The notes under the pieces: model-generated | What the model was told of the DNA's origin: nothing | What the model saw: the letters and a program-made list of their open reading frames with translations, nothing else | The model's database searches: none | Program-made: the position numbers and the translations under genes | Assembly: GCA_029907705.1 (NCBI GenBank) | Contig: JARYLJ010000007.1 | Span: 1 to 61,288, forward strand | Direction: 5' to 3' | Source of the DNA: Methanomicrobiales archaeon | GTDB lineage: Archaea; Halobacteriota; Methanomicrobia; Methanomicrobiales; JACTUA01 | DNA length: 61,288 nucleotides | Shown: one piece after another, positions 49,877-58,547 of the stretch | Numbering within the stretch: the stretch's first letter is position 1 | Layout of the letters: each line of letters opens with the position of its first letter

Positions 49877-50424
49877 TGTCCGTTCACGATATCTTCGTCA
49901 ACAGGCGTGGGATCAACTCCATTGAACTACCCAGGCAGGTGGAGATGAATGCAGGCGGAGAACTTCTCCTCCGGTTCGTGAATAAGGGTCACCCCACGCA
50001 CATATCCATCTCTGCATTGAATCAGCAGCTCTATACCGATTTCATCCAGGAGAACCTGTACGTGGCGGACGAGATGGTCTACAGCATCCCCATCAAGGAT
50101 GGCCCATATTCGGGCGTATTCGATATCGAAGTGGTCACAGGTTATGGTACAAAGAGGGCCGCACTAAAGGTATTTGTGACAAAGAAACCGGAACCGGCAC
50201 CTGAATCCCAGAAAAAACCGGAAGAAGCGCGAACACCGCTTCTTTCGCATATGAACCTCGCGATGGTGCAGTGGCTCATGCTTGCGTTCGGAATCCTGGT
50301 ATTCCTCATCTGGATACTGCTCCGTTCAGACATCTTCCTCTCCATCGTCGACGCATTGCTCATTATCGCCTTTGTCCTGGTCGTCGCGGGCGTCTTCGTT
50401 GCATGGTTCTCCCAGCGGCAGTAG
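49873..50424 (+). CDS. DUF7524-like membrane protein
   Basis: A 183-residue protein. The N-terminal 105 residues are an all-beta extracytoplasmic-type domain (VNRRGINSIELPRQVEM, LRFVNKGHPTHISISAL, FDIEVVTGYGTKRAALKVF), followed by a proline-rich linker (KKPEPAPESQKKPEEA). Two hydrophobic helices follow (QWLMLAFGILVFLIWILL and IVDALLIIAFVLVVAGVFV). This resembles the archaeal DUF7524 family, function unknown. ATG 49873 or ATG 49876 are both possible; GTG 49867 is also in frame. It overlaps trm112 at its start and cbiB at its end. Confidence 0.75.
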   Translation: MMSVHDIFVNRRGINSIELPRQVEMNAGGELLLRFVNKGHPTHISISALNQQLYTDFIQENLYVADEMVYSIPIKDGPYSGVFDIEVVTGYGTKRAALKVFVTKKPEPAPESQKKPEEARTPLLSHMNLAMVQWLMLAFGILVFLIWILLRSDIFLSIVDALLIIAFVLVVAGVFVAWFSQRQ

Positions 50425-51338
50425 CAATCCTCGCCATTCTCATCGATAGAACGATCGGGGATCCACCCAGCCGGTACCATCCTGTAGCACTGCTGGGCAG
50501 ATTCATCGGCTGGTGGGGCAGACCCCCGCTCTACCCGGTGCCTCTGCAGAGGTCCATGGGTCTCCTGCTCTGGTTCATCACCACTGCCCTCTTTATCCTG
50601 CCATTCTTCCTCGTGGAGCGATTCACGCCCTTTCCGTTATACTTCCTGATCGCTCCGTTCCTCCTGAAGGCCTGTTTCGCATGGCGCTCCCTCGAGGAGC
50701 ACGCGTCGTCTGTCGTCCATGCAATCGATCGATCGATAGTGGAGGCGAGGATACAGGCCGGCCGGATGGTGAGCCGCCCCACGGAGACGCTGGAGAGAGA
50801 ACAGCTGTTATCCGCGGCATACGAGTCTGTCGCAGAGAATATCGTGGACAGCATCACAGCACCTCTCCTTTTTTACTTCGCGGGGGAGATCCTCGGAGGC
50901 CTGGGACTTGCCTTCGCCGCGCTCTATCGGGCAGCGAATACGATGGACGCGATGCTCGGTTACCCTGACGAGAGGGGGAGGCTCGGATGGGCGGCAGCCA
51001 GAATCGACGACATTCTCAACTTCGTCCCAGCAAGGATCACGGGCACCCTCATCCTCTGCTATTTCCTGTCGAGGGGCAGGGGGAGAGAGGCATGGTTTGC
51101 ATTCAGCAGGGATCACAGAAAAAGACCAGGAATAAACGGGGGTATTCCCATGTCGCTCCTCGCCGGAGGTGTCGGGGTTCAGTTCGAGAAACCGGGTGCA
51201 TACAGGATCGGCATACCTGAAAGGAGCCTCGAAGACGCAGGAGAGGATTTCATGCACCACTCGAATACGATCGTCATCGGTTTTCTCACGATTCTCGTGG
51301 TGGCACTATTTTTATTGGGTCTGCCCGCGAATGTATAA
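50403..51338 (+). CDS. cbiB: Adenosylcobinamide-phosphate synthase CbiB
   Basis: CbiB attaches the aminopropanol-type linker to adenosylcobyric acid in cobalamin synthesis. The 311-residue membrane protein shows [20 protein letters not shown] (family signature near the N-terminus), several hydrophobic helices, then [38 protein letters not shown] and [20 protein letters not shown]. The start at 50403 overlaps the preceding gene by 22 bases and the stop overlaps pdxS by eight. No other cobalamin gene is in the window, so the linkage to B6 genes is the only context. Confidence 0.93.
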   Translation: MVLPAAVAILAILIDRTIGDPPSRYHPVALLGRFIGWWGRPPLYPVPLQRSMGLLLWFITTALFILPFFLVERFTPFPLYFLIAPFLLKACFAWRSLEEHASSVVHAIDRSIVEARIQAGRMVSRPTETLEREQLLSAAYESVAENIVDSITAPLLFYFAGEILGGLGLAFAALYRAANTMDAMLGYPDERGRLGWAAARIDDILNFVPARITGTLILCYFLSRGRGREAWFAFSRDHRKRPGINGGIPMSLLAGGVGVQFEKPGAYRIGIPERSLEDAGEDFMHHSNTIVIGFLTILVVALFLLGLPANV

Positions 51339-52239
51339 TGAAATGGAACTGGAGAAACTCAGGTTCGGCACCGAACTGCTGAAACGCGGCTTTGCCTCCA
51401 TGCAGAAGGGGGGGGTGATCATGGATGTGGTCAACGCCGAACAGGCGCTGATCGCGGAAGAAGCAGGGGCCGTTGCCGTGATGGCGCTCGAGCGGGTGCC
51501 CGCGGATATCAGAAAGGCGGGAGGTGTGGCCAGAATGGCTGATCCTGCACGGGTTATCGAGATCATGGACGCGGTGAGCATACCTGTGATGGCGAAGGTA
51601 AGGATCGGACATTTCACCGAGGCGCAGATACTGGAGACGATCGGGGTGGATATGATCGACGAGAGCGAGGTGCTCACGCCCGCGGACGAACAGTTCCATA
51701 TCGACAAGAAACAGTTCAGGATCCCTTTTGTATGCGGTGCACGCGATCTGGGCGAAGCGCTCCGGCGAATCGATGAGGGTGCCGCAATGATCAGGACGAA
51801 GGGGGAGGCCGGGACGGGGAACGTGGTGGAGGCGGTCAGGCACATGCGAGCGATCATGGGAGCGATCAGAAGCCTGCAAGGGATGAGCGATCAGGAGCTC
51901 TTCGATCGAGCAAGGGAGATCGAAGCCCCGGCGGGGCTGGTGATCGAGTGTGCCCGTTTGGGACGACTGCCTGTGGTTAATTTCTCTGCCGGGGGTATTG
52001 CAACTCCGGCGGATGCTGCGATGATGATGCAGCTCGGCGCAGATGGTGTCTTCGTCGGATCGGGCATATTCCTCTCCTCGAATCCGGAGAGGATGGCAGC
52101 CGCCATCGTAGAGGCGGTGCACAACTACGATAATCCGAAGGTGCTTGCCGACGTGAGCCAAAACCTGGGTGAGCCGATGAAGGGCATCGATATCCACACC
52201 CTGAAGGAGAGCGAGGTGCTCCAGTTCCGTGGGCGTTAG
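51331..52239 (+). CDS. pdxS: Pyridoxal 5'-phosphate synthase subunit PdxS
   Basis: PdxS combines ribose 5-phosphate, glyceraldehyde 3-phosphate and ammonia into PLP. The 302-residue TIM-barrel protein has [56 protein letters not shown] (with the active-site Lys), [38 protein letters not shown] and [20 protein letters not shown]. It is near-invariant in the family. The start ATG 51331 lies within the end of cbiB. It overlaps pdxT by 11 bases, giving coupled production of synthase and glutaminase. Confidence 0.97.
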   Translation: MYNEMELEKLRFGTELLKRGFASMQKGGVIMDVVNAEQALIAEEAGAVAVMALERVPADIRKAGGVARMADPARVIEIMDAVSIPVMAKVRIGHFTEAQILETIGVDMIDESEVLTPADEQFHIDKKQFRIPFVCGARDLGEALRRIDEGAAMIRTKGEAGTGNVVEAVRHMRAIMGAIRSLQGMSDQELFDRAREIEAPAGLVIECARLGRLPVVNFSAGGIATPADAAMMMQLGADGVFVGSGIFLSSNPERMAAAIVEAVHNYDNPKVLADVSQNLGEPMKGIDIHTLKESEVLQFRGR

Positions 52240-52852
52240 GATCGGTGTCCTCGCACTGCAGGGCGATGTCTCGGAGCACGTCTTTGCATTCAGGCGTGCC
52301 CTGGAACTTCTCGGTCTGGAAAATCGTAGCGAGGTGAAGGCCTTCAGGGATAACGGTTCCATCTGCCAGCTCGATGCGATCGCAATTCCGGGGGGTGAGT
52401 CCACCACGATCTGCCGCCTGATCGACAGACGCGGAATGCGCGAATCTCTCGTCTCCTTCGATGGCGCCCTCTTTCTCACCTGTGCAGGCCTGGTCATCGC
52501 TGCCCGTGAGGTGGAGGACGCGGGGGAGCTGGTCAAACCCCTCGGAATAATGGATATCGGAGTAAAAAGGAATGCCTTCGGGAGACAGAGGGAGTCATTC
52601 GAGGCAGATCTGGAGATCAATGGCCTTGCCGAGCCTTTTCACGCAATTTTCATCCGGGCCCCTGTGATTATCGCTTCGGGGAAAGATGTGAGGCCGATCG
52701 CTCACGTACCCGAGGGCATCGTCGGGGTGGAGCAGGGGATACATCTCGCATTCGCGTTTCATCCAGAGCTCTCGGGTGACCTCCGTCTTCACCTAAGGTT
52801 CCTGAAGGGCCTGATGGGCATCGAATGGCCATCTGCGTTCACAGATAAATGA
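52229..52852 (+). CDS. pdxT: Pyridoxal 5'-phosphate synthase glutaminase PdxT
   Basis: PdxT supplies ammonia from glutamine to PdxS. The 207-residue protein shows [35 protein letters not shown], the nucleophile cysteine in [14 protein letters not shown] (usual GTCAG becomes LTCAG), [20 protein letters not shown] and the catalytic His in [15 protein letters not shown]. All three residues of the Cys-His-Glu triad region are present. Start GTG 52229. It ends the overlapping chain that began with purA. Confidence 0.95.
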   Translation: MGVRIGVLALQGDVSEHVFAFRRALELLGLENRSEVKAFRDNGSICQLDAIAIPGGESTTICRLIDRRGMRESLVSFDGALFLTCAGLVIAAREVEDAGELVKPLGIMDIGVKRNAFGRQRESFEADLEINGLAEPFHAIFIRAPVIIASGKDVRPIAHVPEGIVGVEQGIHLAFAFHPELSGDLRLHLRFLKGLMGIEWPSAFTDK

Positions 52853-52955
52853 ATTGCCCTTATTCAGATCGATTCGTTCAGTTTTGCCTTGGGAGACGAA
52901 TTTTCAGCAGATGGCTCCGTTCTGCCCTCCTAAAATGCGTGGGTGATGGGACCGG

Positions 52956-53867
52956 TCACCTGTAGTTCGTGATGACGAGCTCGTTCAGCACTCCTCTGCC
53001 TTCCCCATTGCTGGAGATCGCCCTCCTCGCAGGCACGCGTTCGATTCTGAACTCTGAATACAGCTGATCGAAGAAGCCATCCGAGGGATCAACGTTCTTC
53101 GGGTCTGAGTTGCTGAGCATGAGCCTCGCTCCCCTCACATGCATTCTCTGGAAAAATCGGGCGAGTCTTCTCTGATCCGCATCAGAGAAACTGCCTTCAG
53201 AATAGGCGGTGAAGGAAGAGGTTCTGCTTATCGGCCGGTAAGGCGGATCGAAATAGACGAAGGTCCTGTCATCCACCAGTGTATCGCAGGTGCTGAAGTC
53301 CCCCTTCTGGATATGAACGCCCTTCAGCAGCTGAGATGCGCACCTGAGCCCGCTCTCGTTCAGGATGCGGGGCTCCCTGTACTTACCGAACGGGACATTG
53401 AACTCCCCTCTGGAGTTAACCCTGTAAAGCCCGTTGTAACAGGTCCGGTTCAAAAAGATCAGCCGTATTACCCGCTCGATCCCGCTCTCGCCGCAATTCT
53501 CGAAGTCGAAACCCCGCTTCTCCCGATTGAACTCCTCGCGGATCTGATAATAGAGCCTGGCTCTCTCGTCCTGCGGGAGCGACAGATATCTGGCCTCGAT
53601 CTTCCCTAGACCCTCCACGAGCCGATCCACAGCTCTTTGGATCACACGATAGGCGAGAATCAACTCTTCGTTGATATCCAGGATATGGATCTCCTCCGGG
53701 GAATACCTTTGAGCGATATGAAAGAAGAAGGCCCCTCCCCCGACGAATGGCTCGATATATCTCTTTATTTTTCTGTTCTTCACCTCGTCTGGCAGCCGTC
53801 TGTCCAGGTCCTCCAGTAGCTGCGACTTCCCTCCCGCCCATTTCAGAAAAGGCCGTGCCCATTCCAT
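52956..53867 (-). CDS. dam: D12-class DNA adenine N6-methyltransferase
   Basis: A 303-residue Dam-type adenine methyltransferase. Motif I is FLKWAGGKSQLLEDLDRRL (residues 7-25), then YIEPFVGGGAFFFHI, the catalytic DPPY in TFVYFDPPYRPISRTSS, and RARLMLSNSDP near the end. It fits the Dam/DpnM group, most of which methylate GATC or related sites. ATG 53867 gives the family N-terminus; the frame is open to 54110. No restriction endonuclease gene is adjacent, so it is an orphan, with roles in regulation, defence against another system or selfish spread all possible. Confidence 0.9.
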   Translation of the reverse strand: MEWARPFLKWAGGKSQLLEDLDRRLPDEVKNRKIKRYIEPFVGGGAFFFHIAQRYSPEEIHILDINEELILAYRVIQRAVDRLVEGLGKIEARYLSLPQDERARLYYQIREEFNREKRGFDFENCGESGIERVIRLIFLNRTCYNGLYRVNSRGEFNVPFGKYREPRILNESGLRCASQLLKGVHIQKGDFSTCDTLVDDRTFVYFDPPYRPISRTSSFTAYSEGSFSDADQRRLARFFQRMHVRGARLMLSNSDPKNVDPSDGFFDQLYSEFRIERVPARRAISSNGEGRGVLNELVITNYR

Positions 53868-54194
53868 CGTAAAAAAAAGATTCCACTCCTGTGAGGATAA
53901 ATATGGGTGTCCATCGTATCTTACCCCCATTGATCGGGAGATGAGTAATGGTGGACAGGGATTTTCCCGATCAGGAATTTTCTCACCCGAAGTACCATTT
54001 TCCTGTAAAAACCACACCCTCCGTTCTGCTGTCATTCGGTCCAGATAAATAAAGCGGTCAGGCTCCGACTGATGAGGGGGTACTTCAGGGACGCCCCTCA
54101 AAAAATACACCCGCAGAAACAGCTCCAGGCGGAATGTCCACCAGTGCGGTGATGGTGCCTGGGTCGTTGCTTTGTGCTGTAAAATCTTGAATTT
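53868..54194. other. Upstream region of the methylase gene
   Basis: About 325 bases without a recognisable gene; the methylase frame extends through most of it but without homologous residues. No clear TATA box or repeat was seen apart from an A run at 53871-53878 and a weak GGATAAATATGG (53895-53906) as a possible promoter element. Confidence 0.35.
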
Positions 54195-54530
54195 TCAACC
54201 TCTCCCAAGTTGCTGTTGCCATCGCCAGGGGCGAATCGTTCCTGCCTCCGTATATTTTACCAGCCTCCAGATGAACCGGCTCTCCGCCACGCTCACACCT
54301 TCCAGTTCCCTCGCATGAATGCGCAGTTCCTTCAGGAGCTCTGAATCGTCGCTCTCCACGGTGAATCTCGAGTGGCCAACCTCGAAGATCCGTTCAGAAA
54401 AAGGTCCTTTTCCAGCGCCTGCCATCTCATCTGGCTGATCCGATCCGATTCCTGCCCGAATGACGCATTCGTCCCGCATGAACCATTCTTCCGCATCACT
54501 CTGATCTTCAGACGCCAATGAAAGTGGCAT
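54195..54530 (-). CDS. Hypothetical protein with a strong promoter and ribosome binding site
   Basis: A 111-residue product, unrecognised. It is acidic at the N-terminus (LASEDQSDAEEWFMRDE), contains FSERIFEVGHSRFTVESDDS (two beta strands) and KELRIHARELEGVSVAESRF (helix), and ends with WRLVKYTEAGTIRPWRWQQQ. ATG 54530 sits three bases after GGGGAG, and a long TATA-like AT stretch lies just upstream (54558-54590). Frame extends to 54572. The signals favour a real gene despite lack of homology. Confidence 0.5.
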   Translation of the reverse strand: MPLSLASEDQSDAEEWFMRDECVIRAGIGSDQPDEMAGAGKGPFSERIFEVGHSRFTVESDDSELLKELRIHARELEGVSVAESRFIWRLVKYTEAGTIRPWRWQQQLGRG

Positions 54531-54557
54531 GAACTCCCCTGGGGGTCGAAAAAATAT

Positions 54558-54590
54558 ATATTTTGGTATCATATTATATATAATATATAG
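54558..54590 (-). promoter_or_regulatory. AT-rich promoter of the hypothetical gene
   Basis: An unbroken AT-rich stretch including ATATTATATATAATATG (minus strand near 54569-54590) is a strong TATA region. It is 25-60 bases upstream of the ATG chosen at 54530, a normal distance for a short-leader transcript. Confidence 0.5.
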
Positions 54591-54788
54591 AGAATCATTT
54601 GAGGTTGTCTGTTCTACGGCGATATCCCGATTGGTCCTGTCATCTGCTCGTGTCCATCTCCGTACTCTTCGTAAAAGAATGAATATGCGTCATCGAGTCT
54701 CGTTACGATGCCCAATATAATTCATTTCTTCGAGTGTTGCGTTTGTCCGTATGCGTCGATGCGACTTAAAAGATAAAGCATGAACGGC

Positions 54789-55805
54789 TCACGCCTCATC
54801 GATTGCATGGTTGATCACATTCTCTGCGATATCGGCGCCGTACTCGCCTGCACGCCTGACGCTCTCCACGATATACCCTATCGAGAGCGCAATCGCGCCC
54901 TTCTTCTGCAGTGCCCGATCACTGATCCCGTCTGCCCTCTCCTCCAGCGTGCCGAGGGCTTCGATTACCCCATTTGCTTCCAGCACATTGCCAGAAAAGA
55001 GCGCTTTCATGGCCGAATCCAGGATCTCCATCGCCATTTCGTTTGTACTTTTCAGATCCTGCGCGAGCCGTTCATCGGGGCGTGATTCAATCAGTGTCGG
55101 GATGTATCGGGCAATCCTCTCTCCATGATCGCCTACCCTCTCCAGAATCCTGCTCACGATGTAGAACTCGAATGCAACCTTGAGTGATACCTTCATGCGC
55201 TCCATCAGACCGATCTCTTTGAGTAGCAGGTGGAACTGTCTGGCAATCAGCCAGTGGAGCCGGTCCACCTCCCGATCACGCCGCACGATATCCTTCGTGA
55301 GTTCCATATCACCATTCTGAAGCGCAGTCATGCCATCACGGTACATGCTCTTCACAATCAGGTACATCCGCCTGATGCTGCTTTCGAAAGGCATCTCCGC
55401 CGGATTGAGGAGGTCCTTCAGGGTGAGACTCGACTCGGTCTCATCCACGATCTCCTGGCCGATCGTCATCTGGGTGAACTCGTTCACCATGTTCCTGAAT
55501 GCAGGCGCCAGACGGCTTCTGGAGGTGATACGGATCACCGTATGTCCGGTGATATACGCACCTATCAGCGTCCTGAGAAAGAATTTGGGGTCCCCGATCT
55601 TATCGACATCGATGCTTTTTACCGTCGGTTCAGATGCTCTGCTCACACGGGGCGTGACCAGTAGCGTGCCATCGGGCTGTACCCTCACCAGAAGTGGATC
55701 GTTCTTCCTGATGTTCATAGCACGGGCCCATTCCTTGGGGAGCGAGACCACAAAGGAAGACCCGCCCGTGATCTGCACCTTCCGTATCTCCATCCTCGCA
55801 CTCAC
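54789..55805 (-). CDS. AbrB-PhoU type phosphate/uptake regulator
   Basis: A 338-residue regulator with an N-terminal SpoVT/AbrB DNA-binding domain (EIRKVQITGGSSFVVSLPKE, WARAMNIRKNDPLLVRVQPD) and a C-terminal PhoU part with two helical bundles (DIVRRDREVDRLHWLIARQF, FEFYIVSRILERVGDHGERI and YIVESVRRAGEYGADIAENV). The latter contains E-x3-D-type metal motifs. Archaeal AbrB-PhoU proteins are often linked to Pst phosphate transport. No pst gene is present here, so the target is inferred. It starts with ATG 55805 or 55793. Confidence 0.92.
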   Translation of the reverse strand: MSARMEIRKVQITGGSSFVVSLPKEWARAMNIRKNDPLLVRVQPDGTLLVTPRVSRASEPTVKSIDVDKIGDPKFFLRTLIGAYITGHTVIRITSRSRLAPAFRNMVNEFTQMTIGQEIVDETESSLTLKDLLNPAEMPFESSIRRMYLIVKSMYRDGMTALQNGDMELTKDIVRRDREVDRLHWLIARQFHLLLKEIGLMERMKVSLKVAFEFYIVSRILERVGDHGERIARYIPTLIESRPDERLAQDLKSTNEMAMEILDSAMKALFSGNVLEANGVIEALGTLEERADGISDRALQKKGAIALSIGYIVESVRRAGEYGADIAENVINHAIDEA

Positions 55806-56118
55806 CCATACTTTTAAAAATGACTATATATACATATTGTGATATCACATGAAATATTGTAATAATCGTCATCTGCATGATGGCGGGTCCGCATTCTGAC
55901 CTCCATAGTTAATCGGTGAAACCGGTATGGGACAGGGGGAACTCCTGATTGATGTGACATCCAGAATTCGCCCGCAGGCAGAGAGCTGCAGTCCCAGTGC
56001 AGAGAGATATTCACACACCTGCCAATTTCGAGGTGGGATAGGCGGGCTTTGGAGATCATTTGCCTGCTCCATTTGTTTTTTCTTCTCGACCATACCGATA
56101 TTGATCGAGGCGATATCG

Positions 56119-56277
56119 ATGCCGAATGGAAGACAGGGTATGGGAATGGGGCGGAGGGGCAATCCACCCGAAGTGTGCGTCTGCCCGAAGTGCGGGAAGG
56201 AGTTGCCGAAGACGAGGGGTATTCCCTGCAGGACGCAGAACTGCCCTGAATGCGGAACACCGCTCGTGGGGAAATGA
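56119..56277 (+). CDS. Small cysteine-rich zinc-ribbon protein
   Basis: A 52-residue protein beginning MPNGRQGMGMGRRGNPP and followed by EVCVCPKCGKELPKTRGIPC and NCPECGTPL. Six cysteines form CxCPxCG and PC-x4-CPxCG motifs that likely bind one or two zinc ions or a cluster. Small proteins of this composition occur widely in anaerobic archaea and bacteria near ATPases of the Mrp/NifX group; none is adjacent here. ATG 56119 follows GAGGCGAT, and the larger frame from 55927 is not conserved. Confidence 0.75.
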   Translation: MPNGRQGMGMGRRGNPPEVCVCPKCGKELPKTRGIPCRTQNCPECGTPLVGK

Positions 56278-56383
56278 TCAGAGGCCCATGAGCACCATTC
56301 CAACAATTTTTCAGGTCATAAAGTGTTGAGGGGGCCTGAAGATGGGATGGACGAATGGGAATTCCCTTATGAAAAAACCCCGG

Positions 56384-57199
56384 TTATGCGGTCCCGGTCA
56401 GCTCTACTGCCACCCTCCAGAGGCGCTCCTGCACTCCCTCGTCGTATGTCAATCTTGATGAATCGGTCGGGATCTCACTCTCCTCGAAGTACTTTCCGCT
56501 GATGCGGGAGACGCGTTCCGAGAGGGCGAGATAAACGGGGATTCTTGCACCCTCTGACGGTGGTTTACCCGTTAATCCCGGGAAGCCTGCATGCAGGAGC
56601 TTCGTGTCGATCACCCCCGGATGCAGGCAGTTCACCGTCACGTCCGTATGCAGAAGCCTTCGTGCAAGCGCGTAAGTAAAAGCGATATCTGCAAATTTGG
56701 AGAGTGAATAGGCCTTGTATGCATCATAATACCTCTCACCCTGCAGGTTACCCCAGTCTATCACTGAGACACTCCTGTGGGCGATGGAGGCGACGTTCAC
56801 CACCCGCGAGGGTACACCCTCCTCCAGCTGTGGGAGGAGCAGATGCGTGAGCAGGAAGGGGGCAAGGACGTTCACTGCAAATGTCGTCTCCAGACCATCT
56901 GAGGTGATGATGCGCTCCCTCTTGTAGGTTCCCGCGTTGTTGATCAGCACATCCAGGTGATCGTAGCGGGAGGATATATCCCGTGCGAGGCCGATGATCT
57001 GCGGCCGCGATCTGAAATCTGCGATGAAGAGGTCGAGACTGTCGCTCCCCGTGGCCTTCTTGAGCTCCCCGAGCACCCTGGTCCCTCTCCCCCTGTCTCT
57101 CCCGTGGAGAATCACGTGAACACCTCTTCTGGCGAGTTCGAGGGCGGTAGCCCTACCTATACCATCGGTCGAGCCGGTGATCAGAACGATCTTCTCCAT
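56384..57199 (-). CDS. Short-chain dehydrogenase/reductase
   Basis: A 271-residue SDR-family oxidoreductase, retinol-dehydrogenase-like. The N-terminal nucleotide loop is IVLITGSTDGIGRATALELA (TGxxxGIG). LINNAGTYKRERIIT carries the NNAG motif, VVNVASIAHRS the catalytic Ser, and AYSLSKFADIAFTYALARRL the YxxxK catalytic pair. The Arg-rich VILHGRDRGRG segment after the second strand suggests NADPH. The frame is open to 57352; ATG 57199 gives the normal start. Substrate is unknown. It ends near a GC-rich flank without a clear terminator. Confidence 0.92.
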   Translation of the reverse strand: MEKIVLITGSTDGIGRATALELARRGVHVILHGRDRGRGTRVLGELKKATGSDSLDLFIADFRSRPQIIGLARDISSRYDHLDVLINNAGTYKRERIITSDGLETTFAVNVLAPFLLTHLLLPQLEEGVPSRVVNVASIAHRSVSVIDWGNLQGERYYDAYKAYSLSKFADIAFTYALARRLLHTDVTVNCLHPGVIDTKLLHAGFPGLTGKPPSEGARIPVYLALSERVSRISGKYFEESEIPTDSSRLTYDEGVQERLWRVAVELTGTA

Positions 57200-57494
57200 G
57201 ATGAACGATCGCACTGATGAGGGATGAAGATATCCCGTGTAATGGTGGATTATCGGCGGTGCGGGAAGGAATGACGGTAGGACGGCAGAGTTCGAGAGAA
57301 GAAAAGGGGGGCGGTCCAGATGCGCCGGCTCAAAGACATGGCAGTGACTCAAAACCGCACCGAGGGCTGCAGAATGAATTAAAATGTGATGTTCATGCGT
57401 GTATGACTGAAGAGGCCCCGCTCCTTTTATACAAATTATTCTCGCCCCAGAACGATGTATTCGAGGCTATGCCTGCATGGCGGTAATTTCACGT
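57200..57494. other. Intergenic stretch between two minus-strand genes
   Basis: About 295 bases without a convincing gene. The right half includes AT-rich TGCAGAATGAATTAAAATGTG (57369-57389), which may be the SDR promoter. No RNA structure was seen. Confidence 0.35.
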
Positions 57495-58544
57495 TCAATC
57501 CAGATGATGCACCTCCTTCAGGAGCGAGATCACCTCCGATGTGCTCTCGTTCACACTCCTATCTCTCACGTCTGATCTCTTCCGTTCCATCAACGCTCGG
57601 AAGATGCAGCCGACTGCGTCACCATGTGAGGGGCCATACCCTCCCTCGAGGATGAGGGCGACGGGAAGATCAAGGGTATCGAGCAGGATGCCCATGAGCG
57701 CCCCATAATCTGGTGCGCGCAACCTCATGGAGCTGAGAGGATCGTCCTTCAGTGCATCCTGACCGGCGGAGACGAGGAGAAGATCTGGATCGAACCTCAG
57801 CAGTGCCGGGGCGAATACCTCAGCAAAGACAGCGATGAAGTCCGGACCTGCCGATCCAGGAATCAGCGGCGCGTTGATGATCAACCCCTTCCCCGCTCCC
57901 TCCCCTGTCTCCATAGCATGGCCGGTGCAGGGAAACGCAAACCTGTCGTGGACAGAGCAATACATAACCCTTCCATGGGAATAGAACGCGTGTTGCGTCC
58001 CATTTCCGTGATGGAGGTCCCAGTCCACGATCGCGACTCTGTCCGCCTCCTCGAGCGCCTGCGCCGCTGCGATCCCGATATTATTCAGCAGGCAGAAGCC
58101 CATCGCCCGGCTGCTCTCCGCATGATGCCCCGGTGGCCGTACGAATGCAAAGCAGTCCTTTCCCTCGAGTGCCATCTCGGCCGCCCGGATCGCCGCACCC
58201 GCCGCATCGAGCGCCACCTGGTACGAGTGCCTGGTGACATAGGTATCGGGATCAATCATCCTTATCTGCCCCGACTCAGCGGCGACGCTTCGGAGCCATT
58301 CCAGATACCCACTGCTGTGGATTCTGAGCACCTGCCCGATCTCCGCAGATGGGGCGGCCAGCCTCCTCACTCCTGAAGGTACGCCCTGCATGGCCTGGAA
58401 GATCCGATAGTGGTTCTCCGGATGACCCTTCATATCATGGAGGGCGGAGCTCTTGTGGGTGATAGCAGCGCATTCGCTCAGAAAATCACCACAACGGGAG
58501 GTAGTCGAACGGAGAGAAAAATGTTGGGATGGACGTATGCACAA
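57495..58544 (-). CDS. Histone deacetylase-family protein
   Basis: A 349-residue protein of the arginase/HDAC deacetylase family (class II/acetoin-utilisation type). The signature elements are HDMKGHPENHYRIFQAMQ, VRPPGHHAESSRAMGFCLLN (catalytic His pair), the zinc ligands in AIVDWDLHHGNGTQHAFYSH, LLVSAGQDALKDDPLS and ALILEGGYGPSHGDAVG. All metal residues appear present. Archaeal members may deacetylate lysine in proteins such as Alba, polyamines, or other acetylated compounds. The start is uncertain because the first 35 residues are not conserved; ATG 58544 is used. A GNAT fusion is encoded elsewhere in the window. Confidence 0.9.
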   Translation of the reverse strand: MCIRPSQHFSLRSTTSRCGDFLSECAAITHKSSALHDMKGHPENHYRIFQAMQGVPSGVRRLAAPSAEIGQVLRIHSSGYLEWLRSVAAESGQIRMIDPDTYVTRHSYQVALDAAGAAIRAAEMALEGKDCFAFVRPPGHHAESSRAMGFCLLNNIGIAAAQALEEADRVAIVDWDLHHGNGTQHAFYSHGRVMYCSVHDRFAFPCTGHAMETGEGAGKGLIINAPLIPGSAGPDFIAVFAEVFAPALLRFDPDLLLVSAGQDALKDDPLSSMRLRAPDYGALMGILLDTLDLPVALILEGGYGPSHGDAVGCIFRALMERKRSDVRDRSVNESTSEVISLLKEVHHLD

Positions 58545-58547
58545 AGT

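Noticed and set aside
51286-52620. A 444-codon minus-strand open frame opposite pdxS and pdxT
   Set aside because: Both PLP synthase genes are unmistakable on the + strand; the antisense frame is compositionally abnormal.
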